From positions 1-45,378 of the IMG/VR virus record IMGVR_UViG_3300021407_000019: a stretch of 45,378 nucleotides of DNA, one strand, 5' to 3'. This stretch comes from a virus. Both the position numbers and the translations under genes were made by a program. This document shows, piece after piece, positions 28,364 through 36,398 of this stretch (its first letter is position 1; each line of letters starts with the position of its first letter). The notes beneath the pieces were generated by a model that saw nothing but the letters and a program-made list of their open reading frames with translations, made no database searches and was not told the origin of the DNA.

Positions 28364-28609
28364 TTAAATGCTCATTACCTTTGCGACTTCTGCTAGTTCC
28401 TTTGGAGGCATAGTTTGCCCCTCTTTAAAGAAGCGTTCTTTTGCAGCCACAGAAACAGGGTGTCTTTCCCACAAGAGCATGCGCAGAAGTGTAAGCGCTT
28501 TCCGGTACTCTTCTACTGACGGCGGCCAATTTTCTTGCGTAAGGGTAACTGATTCGCTTTGCGTTTCTTGCCCATCGCATTCGATAGTCGCCGTAATTTT
28601 GACGCTCAT
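28364..28609 (-). CDS. Hypothetical 81-aa protein
   Basis: The first 25 residues look beta-rich (MSVKITATIECDGQETQSES), followed by helices (YRKALTLLRMLLWERHPVS). No family is recognised. ATG 28609 overlaps the previous stop. Confidence 0.65.
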   Translation of the reverse strand: MSVKITATIECDGQETQSESVTLTQENWPPSVEEYRKALTLLRMLLWERHPVSVAAKERFFKEGQTMPPKELAEVAKVMSI

Positions 28610-28776
28610 TCTTGACTCCCTTGGTATTGGCGCTGCTGCTTCTTATCGTAAGTCTCTTTTGCTCTCCTGTTCTGCCAAACAGCTACGATAGTAACCGCCC
28701 AAATGAGCAGGATAATAGCTATAACGCCGAGTAAAATGGTATGCCTAGTGAAAGCATCCAAATTAACGAAGTCCAT
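28606..28776 (-). CDS. 56-aa single-pass membrane protein
   Basis: ATG 28776 follows AAAGGAG. TILLGVIAIILLIWAVTIVA is one membrane helix, followed by a basic Gln-rich tail. Role unknown. Confidence 0.6.
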   Translation of the reverse strand: MDFVNLDAFTRHTILLGVIAIILLIWAVTIVAVWQNRRAKETYDKKQQRQYQGSQE

Positions 28777-28804
28777 GCTCTTTCTCCTTTGCTATTTCGG
28801 GTAC

Positions 28805-28939
28805 TCATTCTTTGTAAGCTTTGGCTTTATAAAGCTCGACAATAATCTGAAGCGCGATGCGAATCTCTGCGTCGGTATAGTTACCTTGCTCAATAGCCTT
28901 GTCAAAAGCTTCGGCTAATTTAGCAGCGCGCTCACTCAT
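28805..28939 (-). CDS. 44-aa helical protein
   Basis: MSERAAKLAEAFDKAIEQGN followed by DAEIRIALQIIVELYKAK is an amphipathic helical pair. It starts within the last bases of the large internal-protein gene. Function unknown. Confidence 0.5.
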   Translation of the reverse strand: MSERAAKLAEAFDKAIEQGNYTDAEIRIALQIIVELYKAKAYKE

Positions 28940-31619
28940 TCGAGCCCCCATAGGACTGTTTTTTTAGGTCTTCTTGTTTCTTCTCGTAGTTCTCTTGATT
29001 CTGCTTAGCACGCCGTTGTATCGCTGTCGTCGTGCGGGCGTATCCGGTTGGGTCTTCGGCGTAGACCGGCGCCTCGCGCACGCCCATGAACTGCTCGATG
29101 CCACCGAGATTAGTGCCTGGATATTGCGGCTTCTCAAGGTTCTTTATGGAGATGGGCGTAACGCTCTCGCCTACGTATTTGAGGTAGTCCGCCAGCCAAG
29201 GCAGCCAGTCGGCCTCCGGTGCGATCGGAAAACCGCGTGAGTCCTTGCCGCCTGAAAGCAGCGGCTGCAGGACCATCCGTGGCCCGGTTGCAAGCTTATT
29301 AAGCGCTTCTTGCTGCGGGTCGTGAATCCAGCCAGCGTAATCACCCTCGTACCCCGCCAGACGCGCCTTCTGCGGCACGCGCTGCCCCCTGCGGGTGTAA
29401 TACTGCTGCGACCTGTCAGGCGCGCTGCCGGACGTCGTGCCGCCCGTCTGCGGGAATACCAGATCACTCCACTGCTCCGGGTCCTTGCTGGTCTTCAGCT
29501 TCATGTAGATCGCGGCGATCGTGCCCGAGACGATCGGCATGGCGATGGCGTACTCGGCCTTGCGGGTCAGCTTGCCTCGCGCCAGATCGCGCACCCCGCC
29601 GAGCAGCCGCAGTGTGCCCATATCCCACGAGTAGGAGCGCAGCACGAGCTGGCTCATCTGCTTCATAGTCTTATTCCAAAAGATGTTGTCTTGGATCATC
29701 TCGCCGAAGCGATCGTCCATGGCATCGATAATGTTGCGCGCCTCGGCAACCTGCTCGTCAAACGTCGCGTTCGGGTGCATCTCCATCCAATCGTGCAGCG
29801 TCTCGTAGACGGCGGCGTTCTTGAGGCGCGGGATGTAAGTCTCAAAGATCGGCGCCGCCACGGTCTGCATCGCACGGCCGACGTTGCTGGTGACTTCCTT
29901 GAACGCGCCGACCGGGCCGGACTTTGCATTCTGCCAGCTTTGCGTTATCTCTTGCTTGAGCGCACCGCGCTTGAACGACGTCCAGTAGTTGCCCATGGCC
30001 GACATGGAGTAATCAGGCGCGTGGCCGCGGCCAACGCCACGCATGCCGGCCTTCTCGGCGACGTCGAGCACACGACGCAGATCTGGAGTGCCTGCGGTGC
30101 GGCTCAGGTACGCCTGCTCGACCTTCTTGCCGGCTGCGGCCATGCGGAACGGCGCAACTGGCGAACGGGCTATGGTGCTCAGGCCCTTGCCAACACGGCC
30201 ACCAATGACGTTCTGCAAGCCGTTAGCGAAGTCGGATATAATCGCTTCCTTCGCCATCGTGATGGCGTGGTAGCCGGACAGGCCGAGCTCCATGGAGGTT
30301 ATGGCGTTCGACCCGTGCTGCAGCGTGTCATAGACCTTGCCCCAGTCGGCGCTCTTGTGGACGCCGCGGTCAATGTAATTGTTGTAGACGCGCGCCCAGT
30401 CCTCGGGTGCGTAAGCTTGCTGCCCTTGCGCATTGACTGAGCCTCGACCATTCAGCGGCACCCAGCCATCGGGGATAGGACCGCTCGGCGCCACGTTGTG
30501 CCCCATGGACGAAGGATGCCCTGACGCGCCCATGGCAGTCGGCTGTTTGAAGTATCTGACGTTGCCGGTGGTGACGCCTGTATCGAGCGCCTCCTGCGAA
30601 GCGATAAAGTTGTCCATGCTGCGGGTGTAACGCAGCGTCATCTCGATCGGATCGTTCGTAGCCGGCTGTAGTCCCATGGCCAGTCCTTCGGCGTAAGTCG
30701 GAACGGTGCGCTTCTTGAGCGATGCTGCCGAGCCTTGCTTGCCGGTGCCGATGGCGAAGTTACGAAATGCCTGTTGAGCCTGCCCAGGATCCTTCCACAT
30801 ATGCGGCAAGTAATTCTCGACAAAGTCCATCTGCGCGGTCTTCGGCAAGTTCAATAGCTTCTGTTTGCGCTGGTCAAGGTTGTCCCTGAGCGTGTCGGCG
30901 AGCGCGCGCAACGGACCAGCCTGCTTCGACTGCGGGCCGAAAAGGTTCAGGTTAGTCGAGTGTCCCTCGATATAGTTGACGAGCCCTTGCTTATCAGGAT
31001 CAGGTAAAGCGTTGACTAGGGCGTGGTACGGCTCGACGTCGTGCGCCGTGATCGCGTAATCCCGCGCCGCTGTGCCGGTTGCCTTGCGGATTGTGCCAGC
31101 GGCTGCTTCCGCTTCGGGAGATACCGTACTGGGCGATAGAAACTTTTCGAGGGGCCGCAGCATCTGCTTGCCCCACTGGGTGCCTGCAAGGCGCGAAGCA
31201 CCTATAACGCCCGCGCCCTTGAGGGCTAACCCTCCCAAGCCAAGGGCCGCTGTCAGGCCGCCCTCAATGGCGAACTTCTGCTGCTCCTCGGGCGTCTCCT
31301 TGCCCTTGAGCACGTCCGAGGCTTCGCTGACGCCTGTCGCCTGCCCGGCGATCGACTCAGCCTTGCCGCGTGTGGCGGCGATGTCGGCAGGTATATTGGT
31401 CGGCTGGATGGTCTGACCTTGTTTGGGCACAGGCGCGACTGCGCTCTGCGGTGCGTGGTAGTCCTTCATGACCTTGTCGATGACACTTGGATCGGTGCCT
31501 GCGGGGAACTCGTGCAGGATACCGTCAGCGCTTTGCGCGCGAACCGGATCCGACGCTACGTTCGTCCACGGAGCGGCAGTCGGGCCTGGCTTTACTGTAA
31601 TGTCGACGCCGACTGGCAT
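28932..31619 (-). CDS. Large internal virion (ejection) protein
   Basis: This 895-aa protein is mostly helical, with a hydrophobic patch near 120-150 (GGLTAALGLGGLALKGAGVI), many Trp/Tyr and a Lys/Gln-rich end. Its size and place after two smaller Gln-rich proteins fit the last of the internal proteins that podoviruses inject to form a DNA channel across the cell envelope. No lytic motif was found. ATG 31619 overlaps the TAA that ends the extended frame of the upstream gene. Confidence 0.75.
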   Translation of the reverse strand: MPVGVDITVKPGPTAAPWTNVASDPVRAQSADGILHEFPAGTDPSVIDKVMKDYHAPQSAVAPVPKQGQTIQPTNIPADIAATRGKAESIAGQATGVSEASDVLKGKETPEEQQKFAIEGGLTAALGLGGLALKGAGVIGASRLAGTQWGKQMLRPLEKFLSPSTVSPEAEAAAGTIRKATGTAARDYAITAHDVEPYHALVNALPDPDKQGLVNYIEGHSTNLNLFGPQSKQAGPLRALADTLRDNLDQRKQKLLNLPKTAQMDFVENYLPHMWKDPGQAQQAFRNFAIGTGKQGSAASLKKRTVPTYAEGLAMGLQPATNDPIEMTLRYTRSMDNFIASQEALDTGVTTGNVRYFKQPTAMGASGHPSSMGHNVAPSGPIPDGWVPLNGRGSVNAQGQQAYAPEDWARVYNNYIDRGVHKSADWGKVYDTLQHGSNAITSMELGLSGYHAITMAKEAIISDFANGLQNVIGGRVGKGLSTIARSPVAPFRMAAAGKKVEQAYLSRTAGTPDLRRVLDVAEKAGMRGVGRGHAPDYSMSAMGNYWTSFKRGALKQEITQSWQNAKSGPVGAFKEVTSNVGRAMQTVAAPIFETYIPRLKNAAVYETLHDWMEMHPNATFDEQVAEARNIIDAMDDRFGEMIQDNIFWNKTMKQMSQLVLRSYSWDMGTLRLLGGVRDLARGKLTRKAEYAIAMPIVSGTIAAIYMKLKTSKDPEQWSDLVFPQTGGTTSGSAPDRSQQYYTRRGQRVPQKARLAGYEGDYAGWIHDPQQEALNKLATGPRMVLQPLLSGGKDSRGFPIAPEADWLPWLADYLKYVGESVTPISIKNLEKPQYPGTNLGGIEQFMGVREAPVYAEDPTGYARTTTAIQRRAKQNQENYEKKQEDLKKQSYGGSNE

Positions 31620-31993
31620 TACTCAACTCGATTGCCTTGCGCATCGTACTTGAGGACTTTACCACCGCCCGCGGGAGCATTCGGCGCCCCGCCTGCACTA
31701 GCAGGCGACGTATCGCCTCCGGTAGAGCGCATCTGCTTGATAGCATCGGTGTAAGCCTTGTCCTCTTCGTCCAGCAGTTTTTTCTTATCCTTGTCGCCGA
31801 GCCCCGAGCCCAGCGCATTGGCCTGGATAATTTCGGTCGCGCGCTTGTGCTGAGCGTCGAGCGTCGCGCGCCACTGGCTGAGCAGACGGCGATCTCCTGA
31901 TTCTTGGATGCGTTGCTGCAGGGCGTTTTTCTGAAGCTCCAGGCGCTGCCAGCCTTGATCCTGCCGAACCTGCGTTGAGCCTGTTAGACGCTG
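31619..31993 (-). CDS. C-terminal continuation of the Gln-rich internal protein after an in-frame TAG
   Basis: These 124 codons are in the same frame as the gene at 31994-32782, separated only by a TAG at 31994-31996. They have no start codon near their 5' end. They contain DQGWQRLELQKNALQQRI, the next unit of a 25-residue repeat that runs through the stop, and end in a TAA that overlaps the next ATG. The frame is therefore probably expressed as part of a 386-residue protein when the TAG is read through. A recent nonsense mutation or sequence error would look the same. Confidence 0.6.
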   Translation of the reverse strand, partial: QRLTGSTQVRQDQGWQRLELQKNALQQRIQESGDRRLLSQWRATLDAQHKRATEIIQANALGSGLGDKDKKKLLDEEDKAYTDAIKQMRSTGGDTSPASAGGAPNAPAGGGKVLKYDAQGNRVE

Positions 31994-32782
31994 CTAGCGC
32001 TGCTTGCCAAGATCGATGCGCTGCTGGCCTTGGTCGGCGGATGTATCAGCGCGCTTTGCACTCGTGTCGGCTTGTTGCTGAGCAATCCCGATGCGTTCGC
32101 CGCCCTGTTCGCGAGCCGTGTCCGCGCGCTCACCCATAATATTCGTTCGGTCACGCTGCGTTTGCATCATGACCTGCTTCCACTCCATCTGCGCTTGCTG
32201 GGTCATCAGCGGCAGGAACTGGTTGACGGCGGTCATGATGACGCGCGGGTCGGCGCCGGGGTTGGCGGCCTTGACCTGCTGCACCACGGACTTCCAGTCG
32301 AGCATCCCCGTCGGCGCTTGGCCGCCGCCCATACCCGGCGGCGCGCTCGCTTGCGACTGCGGAGGCATGGAACCGCCGCTCTGCGGCTGCATGGGAGCGC
32401 CTTGAGGTCCGCCCATGGGCTGCGCGCCAGGCACGGGAGCCTGCATCGGCGGTCGCTGCGGCATCTGTGGCTGCTGGCCGGGCATCGGCTGGGGAGGCAT
32501 GCCGGGCTGACCACCGCCACCGGGGCTCTGCTGCGGTTGCTGAAACAGTCCTTTCAGGCGCGACAAAATGTCGCCTCCCTGTGGAGAACCTTGCGGCGGC
32601 TGTCCAGGCTGCTGCGGACCCCCCGGCATCGGCTGCGCGCCGGGCACAGGCGGGTTGAACATCTGCATCAGGGCTTTGCCGGCAGCGACCTGGCCAGCCT
32701 TGTCGATAAGCCCCTGGTCAACTTGGAGCCCGCCCTTGGCGCCCTCGTTGAACGATCCGGCTATGTCCCAGGATTGCGACAT
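31994..32782 (-). CDS. Gln/Pro-rich internal virion protein, ends at amber codon
   Basis: This 262-aa product has a Pro/Gln/Met-rich, low-complexity middle (residues 45-150) and a helical C-terminal part with repeats EQGGERIGI and DQGQQRIDL, 25 residues apart. It stops at TAG, after which the same frame stays open for 124 codons. Small Gln-rich proteins at this place are usually ejection proteins. ATG 32782 overlaps the previous TGA. Truncated and extended forms may both exist. Confidence 0.75.
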   Translation of the reverse strand: MSQSWDIAGSFNEGAKGGLQVDQGLIDKAGQVAAGKALMQMFNPPVPGAQPMPGGPQQPGQPPQGSPQGGDILSRLKGLFQQPQQSPGGGGQPGMPPQPMPGQQPQMPQRPPMQAPVPGAQPMGGPQGAPMQPQSGGSMPPQSQASAPPGMGGGQAPTGMLDWKSVVQQVKAANPGADPRVIMTAVNQFLPLMTQQAQMEWKQVMMQTQRDRTNIMGERADTAREQGGERIGIAQQQADTSAKRADTSADQGQQRIDLGKQR

Positions 32783-33609
32783 CAGAGGAACGCTGCCAAA
32801 TCGCCGCCAATACCGGCACCAGCGCTCGCGAGCGTCCCTGCGTTATTGAACGTATTCTGCGCCCCCGTGAGCTGGTTCGCGTAAGTTTGGTTCGCGACTT
32901 GATTGGCCTGGTTGCCACTGCTCAACAAACTGATTAGGTCGGTGATGTTCATGTTCGATAGATTCTCGCCAGCGCCGCCGATGCCGAGCAACTGGCTAAG
33001 CGCTTGGTCTTGACCAGTGCCGATGTCGCTGTACGTCGCATAGGGGATGGTCGCGGACTGCACCATCTGCGAGCCAGCCGGCGTGTAGAGCCCGCTTGCT
33101 TGTGTGTCGAGCGATCCCGCGGCGCCAGCCGCTTGCGTCTGCCGGCTCAGCTCATTGTTGAGCCAGTCGATATTGAAGTTGGTCACTGCCTGATTGGTGA
33201 CGCCAGCACCGTAAGGCGTCTCGGCTACGCCTGCCTGCGCGTTGTTAACGTTAGACTGGTCACGAGTCTGCTGCAGCTGCTGAGCGTACAATGCATTCTG
33301 CGGGTCCATGCCAGTGTTGAGAATCTGCTGCGCATAGGGCACGAGCGACATGCCGGTGTTGAAGTTGGTCGTTGCGCCCGCAGTCCCCATCCCGGCCGCT
33401 GTCTGCGCGCCTTGGATTGCCTGCGGCGCGAACGGATTGTTGACGAGGTTCTGTGTTGTCTGCCCGGCTTGCGGCAGCACGCTCGCACCCAGCGCGTCGT
33501 AAGTACCCTGTTGCTGCCCGATGGCATTGCCGGCATTGGCAAACGTCGATTGCGTGTTAACCGGCTGCTGGTTGGGCGCCGAGACGTTGCCGCTGACAAG
33601 CGAAGTCAT
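32782..33609 (-). CDS. Putative internal virion protein, Gln/Ala/Asn-rich
   Basis: This 275-aa protein has repeated small helical units rich in Gln, Ala, Asn and Gly (YAQQILNTG, YAQQLQQT) and a Gly-rich hydrophobic end. Composition and place before the large protein fit a podovirus ejection protein. GAGG precedes ATG 33609. A tail-tip role is an alternative. Confidence 0.7.
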   Translation of the reverse strand: MTSLVSGNVSAPNQQPVNTQSTFANAGNAIGQQQGTYDALGASVLPQAGQTTQNLVNNPFAPQAIQGAQTAAGMGTAGATTNFNTGMSLVPYAQQILNTGMDPQNALYAQQLQQTRDQSNVNNAQAGVAETPYGAGVTNQAVTNFNIDWLNNELSRQTQAAGAAGSLDTQASGLYTPAGSQMVQSATIPYATYSDIGTGQDQALSQLLGIGGAGENLSNMNITDLISLLSSGNQANQVANQTYANQLTGAQNTFNNAGTLASAGAGIGGDLAAFL

Positions 33610-33616
33610 TATAGCC

Positions 33617-33778
33617 TCACTTCTTGGCCGCCATCATAGTCATAAGGCCCATAAACTGAGGCGCGTGTAGTGTCTGCTCTAAAATAAACTGAGCAAGCGC
33701 CTTTGCTGATTCAAAGCCAAGATGCTCAGCGTGCTTCTCCAGACGCTCATTTTCTTCAGCACTTAGATAAATTTCCAT
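33617..33778 (-). CDS. Hypothetical 53-aa helical protein
   Basis: MEIYLSAEENERLEKHAEHL and AKALAQFILEQTL form a ribbon-helix-helix-like sequence, a common small DNA-binding fold, though evidence is thin. ATG 33778 overlaps the TAA of the GNAT gene (TAATG). Confidence 0.6.
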   Translation of the reverse strand: MEIYLSAEENERLEKHAEHLGFESAKALAQFILEQTLHAPQFMGLMTMMAAKK

Positions 33779-34278
33779 TACAGCTCCATCACGTAAAGAC
33801 GCTCGGCAAGCTCATAGCCCACGCGCTGGTATATCTTGCCGAGTGTTTGCTGCGTCGCGTCTTCGCCGACCGAGATGCGCTTGCAGCCCCACTCGCGCAG
33901 GATGTCCCTGTTTTTAGCGAGGAATTTTAGGCCGGTCCAGCCGTGGCGGTAGGGCTTATCAAGAAACACGGCGATGGTGATGCCGTGGACCACCGACCGG
34001 TACATCAGATGCGGGCCGACAATGGAGATGGCGAAGCCCCCGAGCACAGGCCCATCGCGCAGTGTGACGATGCGCAATTGCCCGGTGAACGCCATGCGGA
34101 AGAGATTGGCCCAGTCGGGCTCGGTCGCCGACTTACCCAGCTCCTCACCGTAACGGGCAAAGAGAGGCGGCAGTTCGTCCGCCATCTCCTCGAAACGCTC
34201 GGGCTGGATCCTAAGCGACGCGCCCGTCGCCGATGGTACGAGGCGTAGGGGCGGTTTCCTTGCGAGTTGCTTCGTCAT
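33778..34278 (-). CDS. GNAT-fold protein, possible virion protein
   Basis: This 166-aa protein has an acetyltransferase-like layout: VLGGFAISIVG, IAVFLDKPYRHGWTGLKFLA and a C-terminal YQRVGYELAERLYVMEL. The acetyl-CoA loop (RxxGxG/A) is replaced by YRHGWTG. Some podovirus internal proteins, including T7 gp13 as I recall, have this fold without clear catalysis. Its place right before the ejection proteins supports such a role; a real acetyltransferase is the alternative. Confidence 0.75.
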   Translation of the reverse strand: MTKQLARKPPLRLVPSATGASLRIQPERFEEMADELPPLFARYGEELGKSATEPDWANLFRMAFTGQLRIVTLRDGPVLGGFAISIVGPHLMYRSVVHGITIAVFLDKPYRHGWTGLKFLAKNRDILREWGCKRISVGEDATQQTLGKIYQRVGYELAERLYVMEL

Positions 34279-34399
34279 TGACGCTCCCGCCCATCTTCAT
34301 CTTGCCAGGAGGGTCAGGGTTGCGCGTCTTCATGCCCTTCTGATGCAGGGTTGTCTCGGCGGACATGCCGCCTGAACCGTCACCTTGTCGTGCCATCAT
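34211..34399 (-). CDS. Small hydrophilic phage protein
   Basis: This 62-aa protein starts MMARQGDGSGGMSAETTLHQ and is rich in Gly, Lys, Thr and Pro; it is probably disordered. Similar small proteins occur beside virion genes in related phages, as I recall. ATG 34399 is coupled to the previous stop; it overlaps the GNAT gene by 68 bases. Confidence 0.6.
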   Translation of the reverse strand: MMARQGDGSGGMSAETTLHQKGMKTRNPDPPGKMKMGGSVNDEATRKETAPTPRTIGDGRVA

Positions 34400-35046
34400 T
34401 TCACCTGTTCGATGTAGAGGTCTTCCATCGTCAACTCGGCCGCGGTCGCGTCGGTGATGTAGGTGCACTTCACGACGATCGGCGCCGCGAGGCTGTCGAC
34501 GAGATCGTTGGTCGCGACCGGCGAAACAACCGAAGTAGCGAAAGTGCCACGCCCGACTTGCATGGTGTTCGTCGCGATCGTGAGGATTTGGTTGGTTGGC
34601 ACCAGGGCCGTTGCCAAAATCTCAAGCTCCCAGTTGCCGGCGGACGTCGTGAAAATTGGAGCGATCAGGACGTTAGAGCCGAAGTAAAGCTTGACGGTCT
34701 TGGCGCTAGCGTTCGCCGCACTGATGCCATAACACCGCGCCCGCAGGCTCTGCCCGTTGCTGACCAACGTCGAAGTTGGGATGCTGATCGAAGCAAACGT
34801 CTGTTCGGTCGAAGTTGCCTGTGCGGCTACCGGGCCGAAAGCCGAAGCGTAGTAGCCGGCGACACCCGAGTTGATCGCATTGATAAGAGCGTTGACGCAG
34901 CTGATCGTTTGGCTCGACTCTTCGCACGCGGCGTAAGTCGGCGTAGTCGAATTGGAGAACAGCGGGATAGTTGCTGCACGAAGACTGACGCCAGCAGCGG
35001 TTATCAAGAACGCCGCAACTGCGGCCAGATAAAATTTACGCAGCAT
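34396..35046 (-). CDS. Exported beta-rich protein
   Basis: This 216-aa protein begins MLRKFYLAAVAAFLITAAGV, a Sec signal with likely cleavage after SLRA. The rest is Thr/Ser/Ala-rich and beta-like, with two Cys near the start (CEESSQTISC) that could form a disulfide and one later pair. AGGGGG precedes ATG 35046. It could be a minor tail component or a secreted surface protein; no family is recognised. Confidence 0.7.
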   Translation of the reverse strand: MLRKFYLAAVAAFLITAAGVSLRAATIPLFSNSTTPTYAACEESSQTISCVNALINAINSGVAGYYASAFGPVAAQATSTEQTFASISIPTSTLVSNGQSLRARCYGISAANASAKTVKLYFGSNVLIAPIFTTSAGNWELEILATALVPTNQILTIATNTMQVGRGTFATSVVSPVATNDLVDSLAAPIVVKCTYITDATAAELTMEDLYIEQVK

Positions 35047-35047
35047 G

Positions 35048-35395
35048 CTAACCCCCTTGGTGTTCCGCGATGATGCGGTAGTCGAGCCCAGGCGTCAGCC
35101 TTTTGAGCTGCGTCAGCGCGGCAGTATAGCCCGCTTCATTACCAGATTTCAACTGCATCCGCGCCAGTCCATACCACAGGTCGGGAGCGTAAGGATCATG
35201 CCGCAATGCCGTCTGAATCAGGGGGATGGCATCCGGCGCCCCAGTGACGATGGCCAGATAGGCTGGTCCAGACCGGTAGGTTCGGATGAGGGGGAAGAGG
35301 CGGCTGGCGAGCATGGCGTGCTGTGGATCGTGGTGCAAAATCGCCAGCCCATATTCGTGGTCCCCAAGTAGCGAGCAGGTCGAAAAGAACAACAT
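35048..35395 (-). CDS. TPR-like small protein
   Basis: The 115-aa product has AIPLIQTALRHDPYAPDLWY then GLARMQLKSGNEAGYTAALT, one to two tetratricopeptide-type helix pairs. O-antigen ligases often carry such repeats at their C-terminus. It overlaps the ligase-like gene by 200 bases in the +1 frame. It may be separately started (ATG 35395) or joined to the ligase by a frameshift. It ends in TAG. Confidence 0.6.
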   Translation of the reverse strand: MLFFSTCSLLGDHEYGLAILHHDPQHAMLASRLFPLIRTYRSGPAYLAIVTGAPDAIPLIQTALRHDPYAPDLWYGLARMQLKSGNEAGYTAALTQLKRLTPGLDYRIIAEHQGG

Positions 35396-36398
35396 GCTCA
35401 GCAAAAAGAGCCCCTGCGCACACCGCAGCGAGGCTCGCTGTAACAGGCTCGTATAGGGGAAATCCAAAGCAACCCTCCACCAAAAAGACCACCAGAGCGT
35501 ACCAGGCGGGCGACCGCGGCGTGCCCCACAGCTGGGCTATGACCAGTGCCGCGGCAAGGACGGCACCGAGCCCGAGTTCGAAGGCAAGTTGCATGAAGTC
35601 GTTGTGTGCGTTCTCGAACCGTAGCGTCAGCGCGGTCGTGTGGTGCTGGTAAATCGGAAACTCGGCGATGAACGATCCCAGCCCGTGCCCCCAGGGGCGC
35701 AAGCCCGGCAGCATGTCCTCCCAGACTCCGATGCGCTGGATCAGATCGGTCAACCCGCCATAGTCATGCATCCACGACACGACGAACAGGATACCGCCCA
35801 TGAAGGTCATGAAGCCGAGGAACGGGGAACGGCGACCAACGGCAAAGGCAGCCGCCGTTCCCAGCGCGATGACTGGCGCGCGGGACCCGTACAGGAGGAC
35901 TGGGAGAACTCCGGGTACGAGCCAGTACAAGCGGTAGGCTACCACCAAAGCCAGTGTCATGCCAGCCGCCTCGGCGCCGATATTGCGATTGTAAAAAAGA
36001 CCAGGGAGAGGCGACAGCATGGGAATGTAGGTCAAGCCGTAGTGCTGCGCGAGCATCACACACGAGTTCACCGCCATTCCGAGTCCGGCGCCGATCGCTG
36101 CCTTGCGCAGATCAAAATTTGATAGGAACAGCACCGACAAGATCATGAAGTGAACGAACAGAAGCAGCGCGTCGTAACCGGTCGGCCCGAGCAAAGCCAT
36201 GCCGGCGACGTAGGCGACTACAATGAAATAGGTCGACGTCATCTCGACCTTGAAGACGAGGATGCCTGCGGTCACTGCCATCAAGGCCCAGCGTGGGATC
36301 TCGGCGCCGTCTGGGAGAGCGGGGATGCAAAGAACGGTGAGAGCAAAAAATAAGGCGTGCGTAGTGTAACCGACCGCCCATTTTAGAATACGTTTCAT
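35196..36398 (-). CDS. O-antigen ligase/polymerase-like membrane protein
   Basis: This 400-aa protein has about ten membrane helices. It has GSRAPVIAL (171-179), then WGHGLGSF (236-243) and ENAHNDFMQLAFELGLG (262-278), the loop and helix typical of Wzy/WaaL-type proteins, with His265 as the key residue. It may change the host surface polysaccharide during infection, blocking further adsorption. The last 55 residues turn Arg/Pro-rich where the TPR-like gene overlaps, so the natural C-terminus may be in the other frame. ATG 36398 overlaps the fibre stop. Confidence 0.8.
   Translation of the reverse strand: MKRILKWAVGYTTHALFFALTVLCIPALPDGAEIPRWALMAVTAGILVFKVEMTSTYFIVVAYVAGMALLGPTGYDALLLFVHFMILSVLFLSNFDLRKAAIGAGLGMAVNSCVMLAQHYGLTYIPMLSPLPGLFYNRNIGAEAAGMTLALVVAYRLYWLVPGVLPVLLYGSRAPVIALGTAAAFAVGRRSPFLGFMTFMGGILFVVSWMHDYGGLTDLIQRIGVWEDMLPGLRPWGHGLGSFIAEFPIYQHHTTALTLRFENAHNDFMQLAFELGLGAVLAAALVIAQLWGTPRSPAWYALVVFLVEGCFGFPLYEPVTASLAAVCAGALFAEHVVLFDLLATWGPRIWAGDFAPRSTARHARQPPLPPHPNLPVWTSLSGHRHWGAGCHPPDSDGIAA

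Noticed and set aside
29310-30440. Long plus-strand open frame (376 codons) opposite the large internal protein
   Set aside because: Same mirror effect: Arg-rich, low complexity, no start signal. The minus-strand protein is coherent throughout.
31994-31996. Genome-wide reassignment of TAG to Gln
   Set aside because: TAG ends the primase, the ATP-grasp gene, the gene at 26264 and others, with no sign of extension. The single internal TAG is better explained locally.
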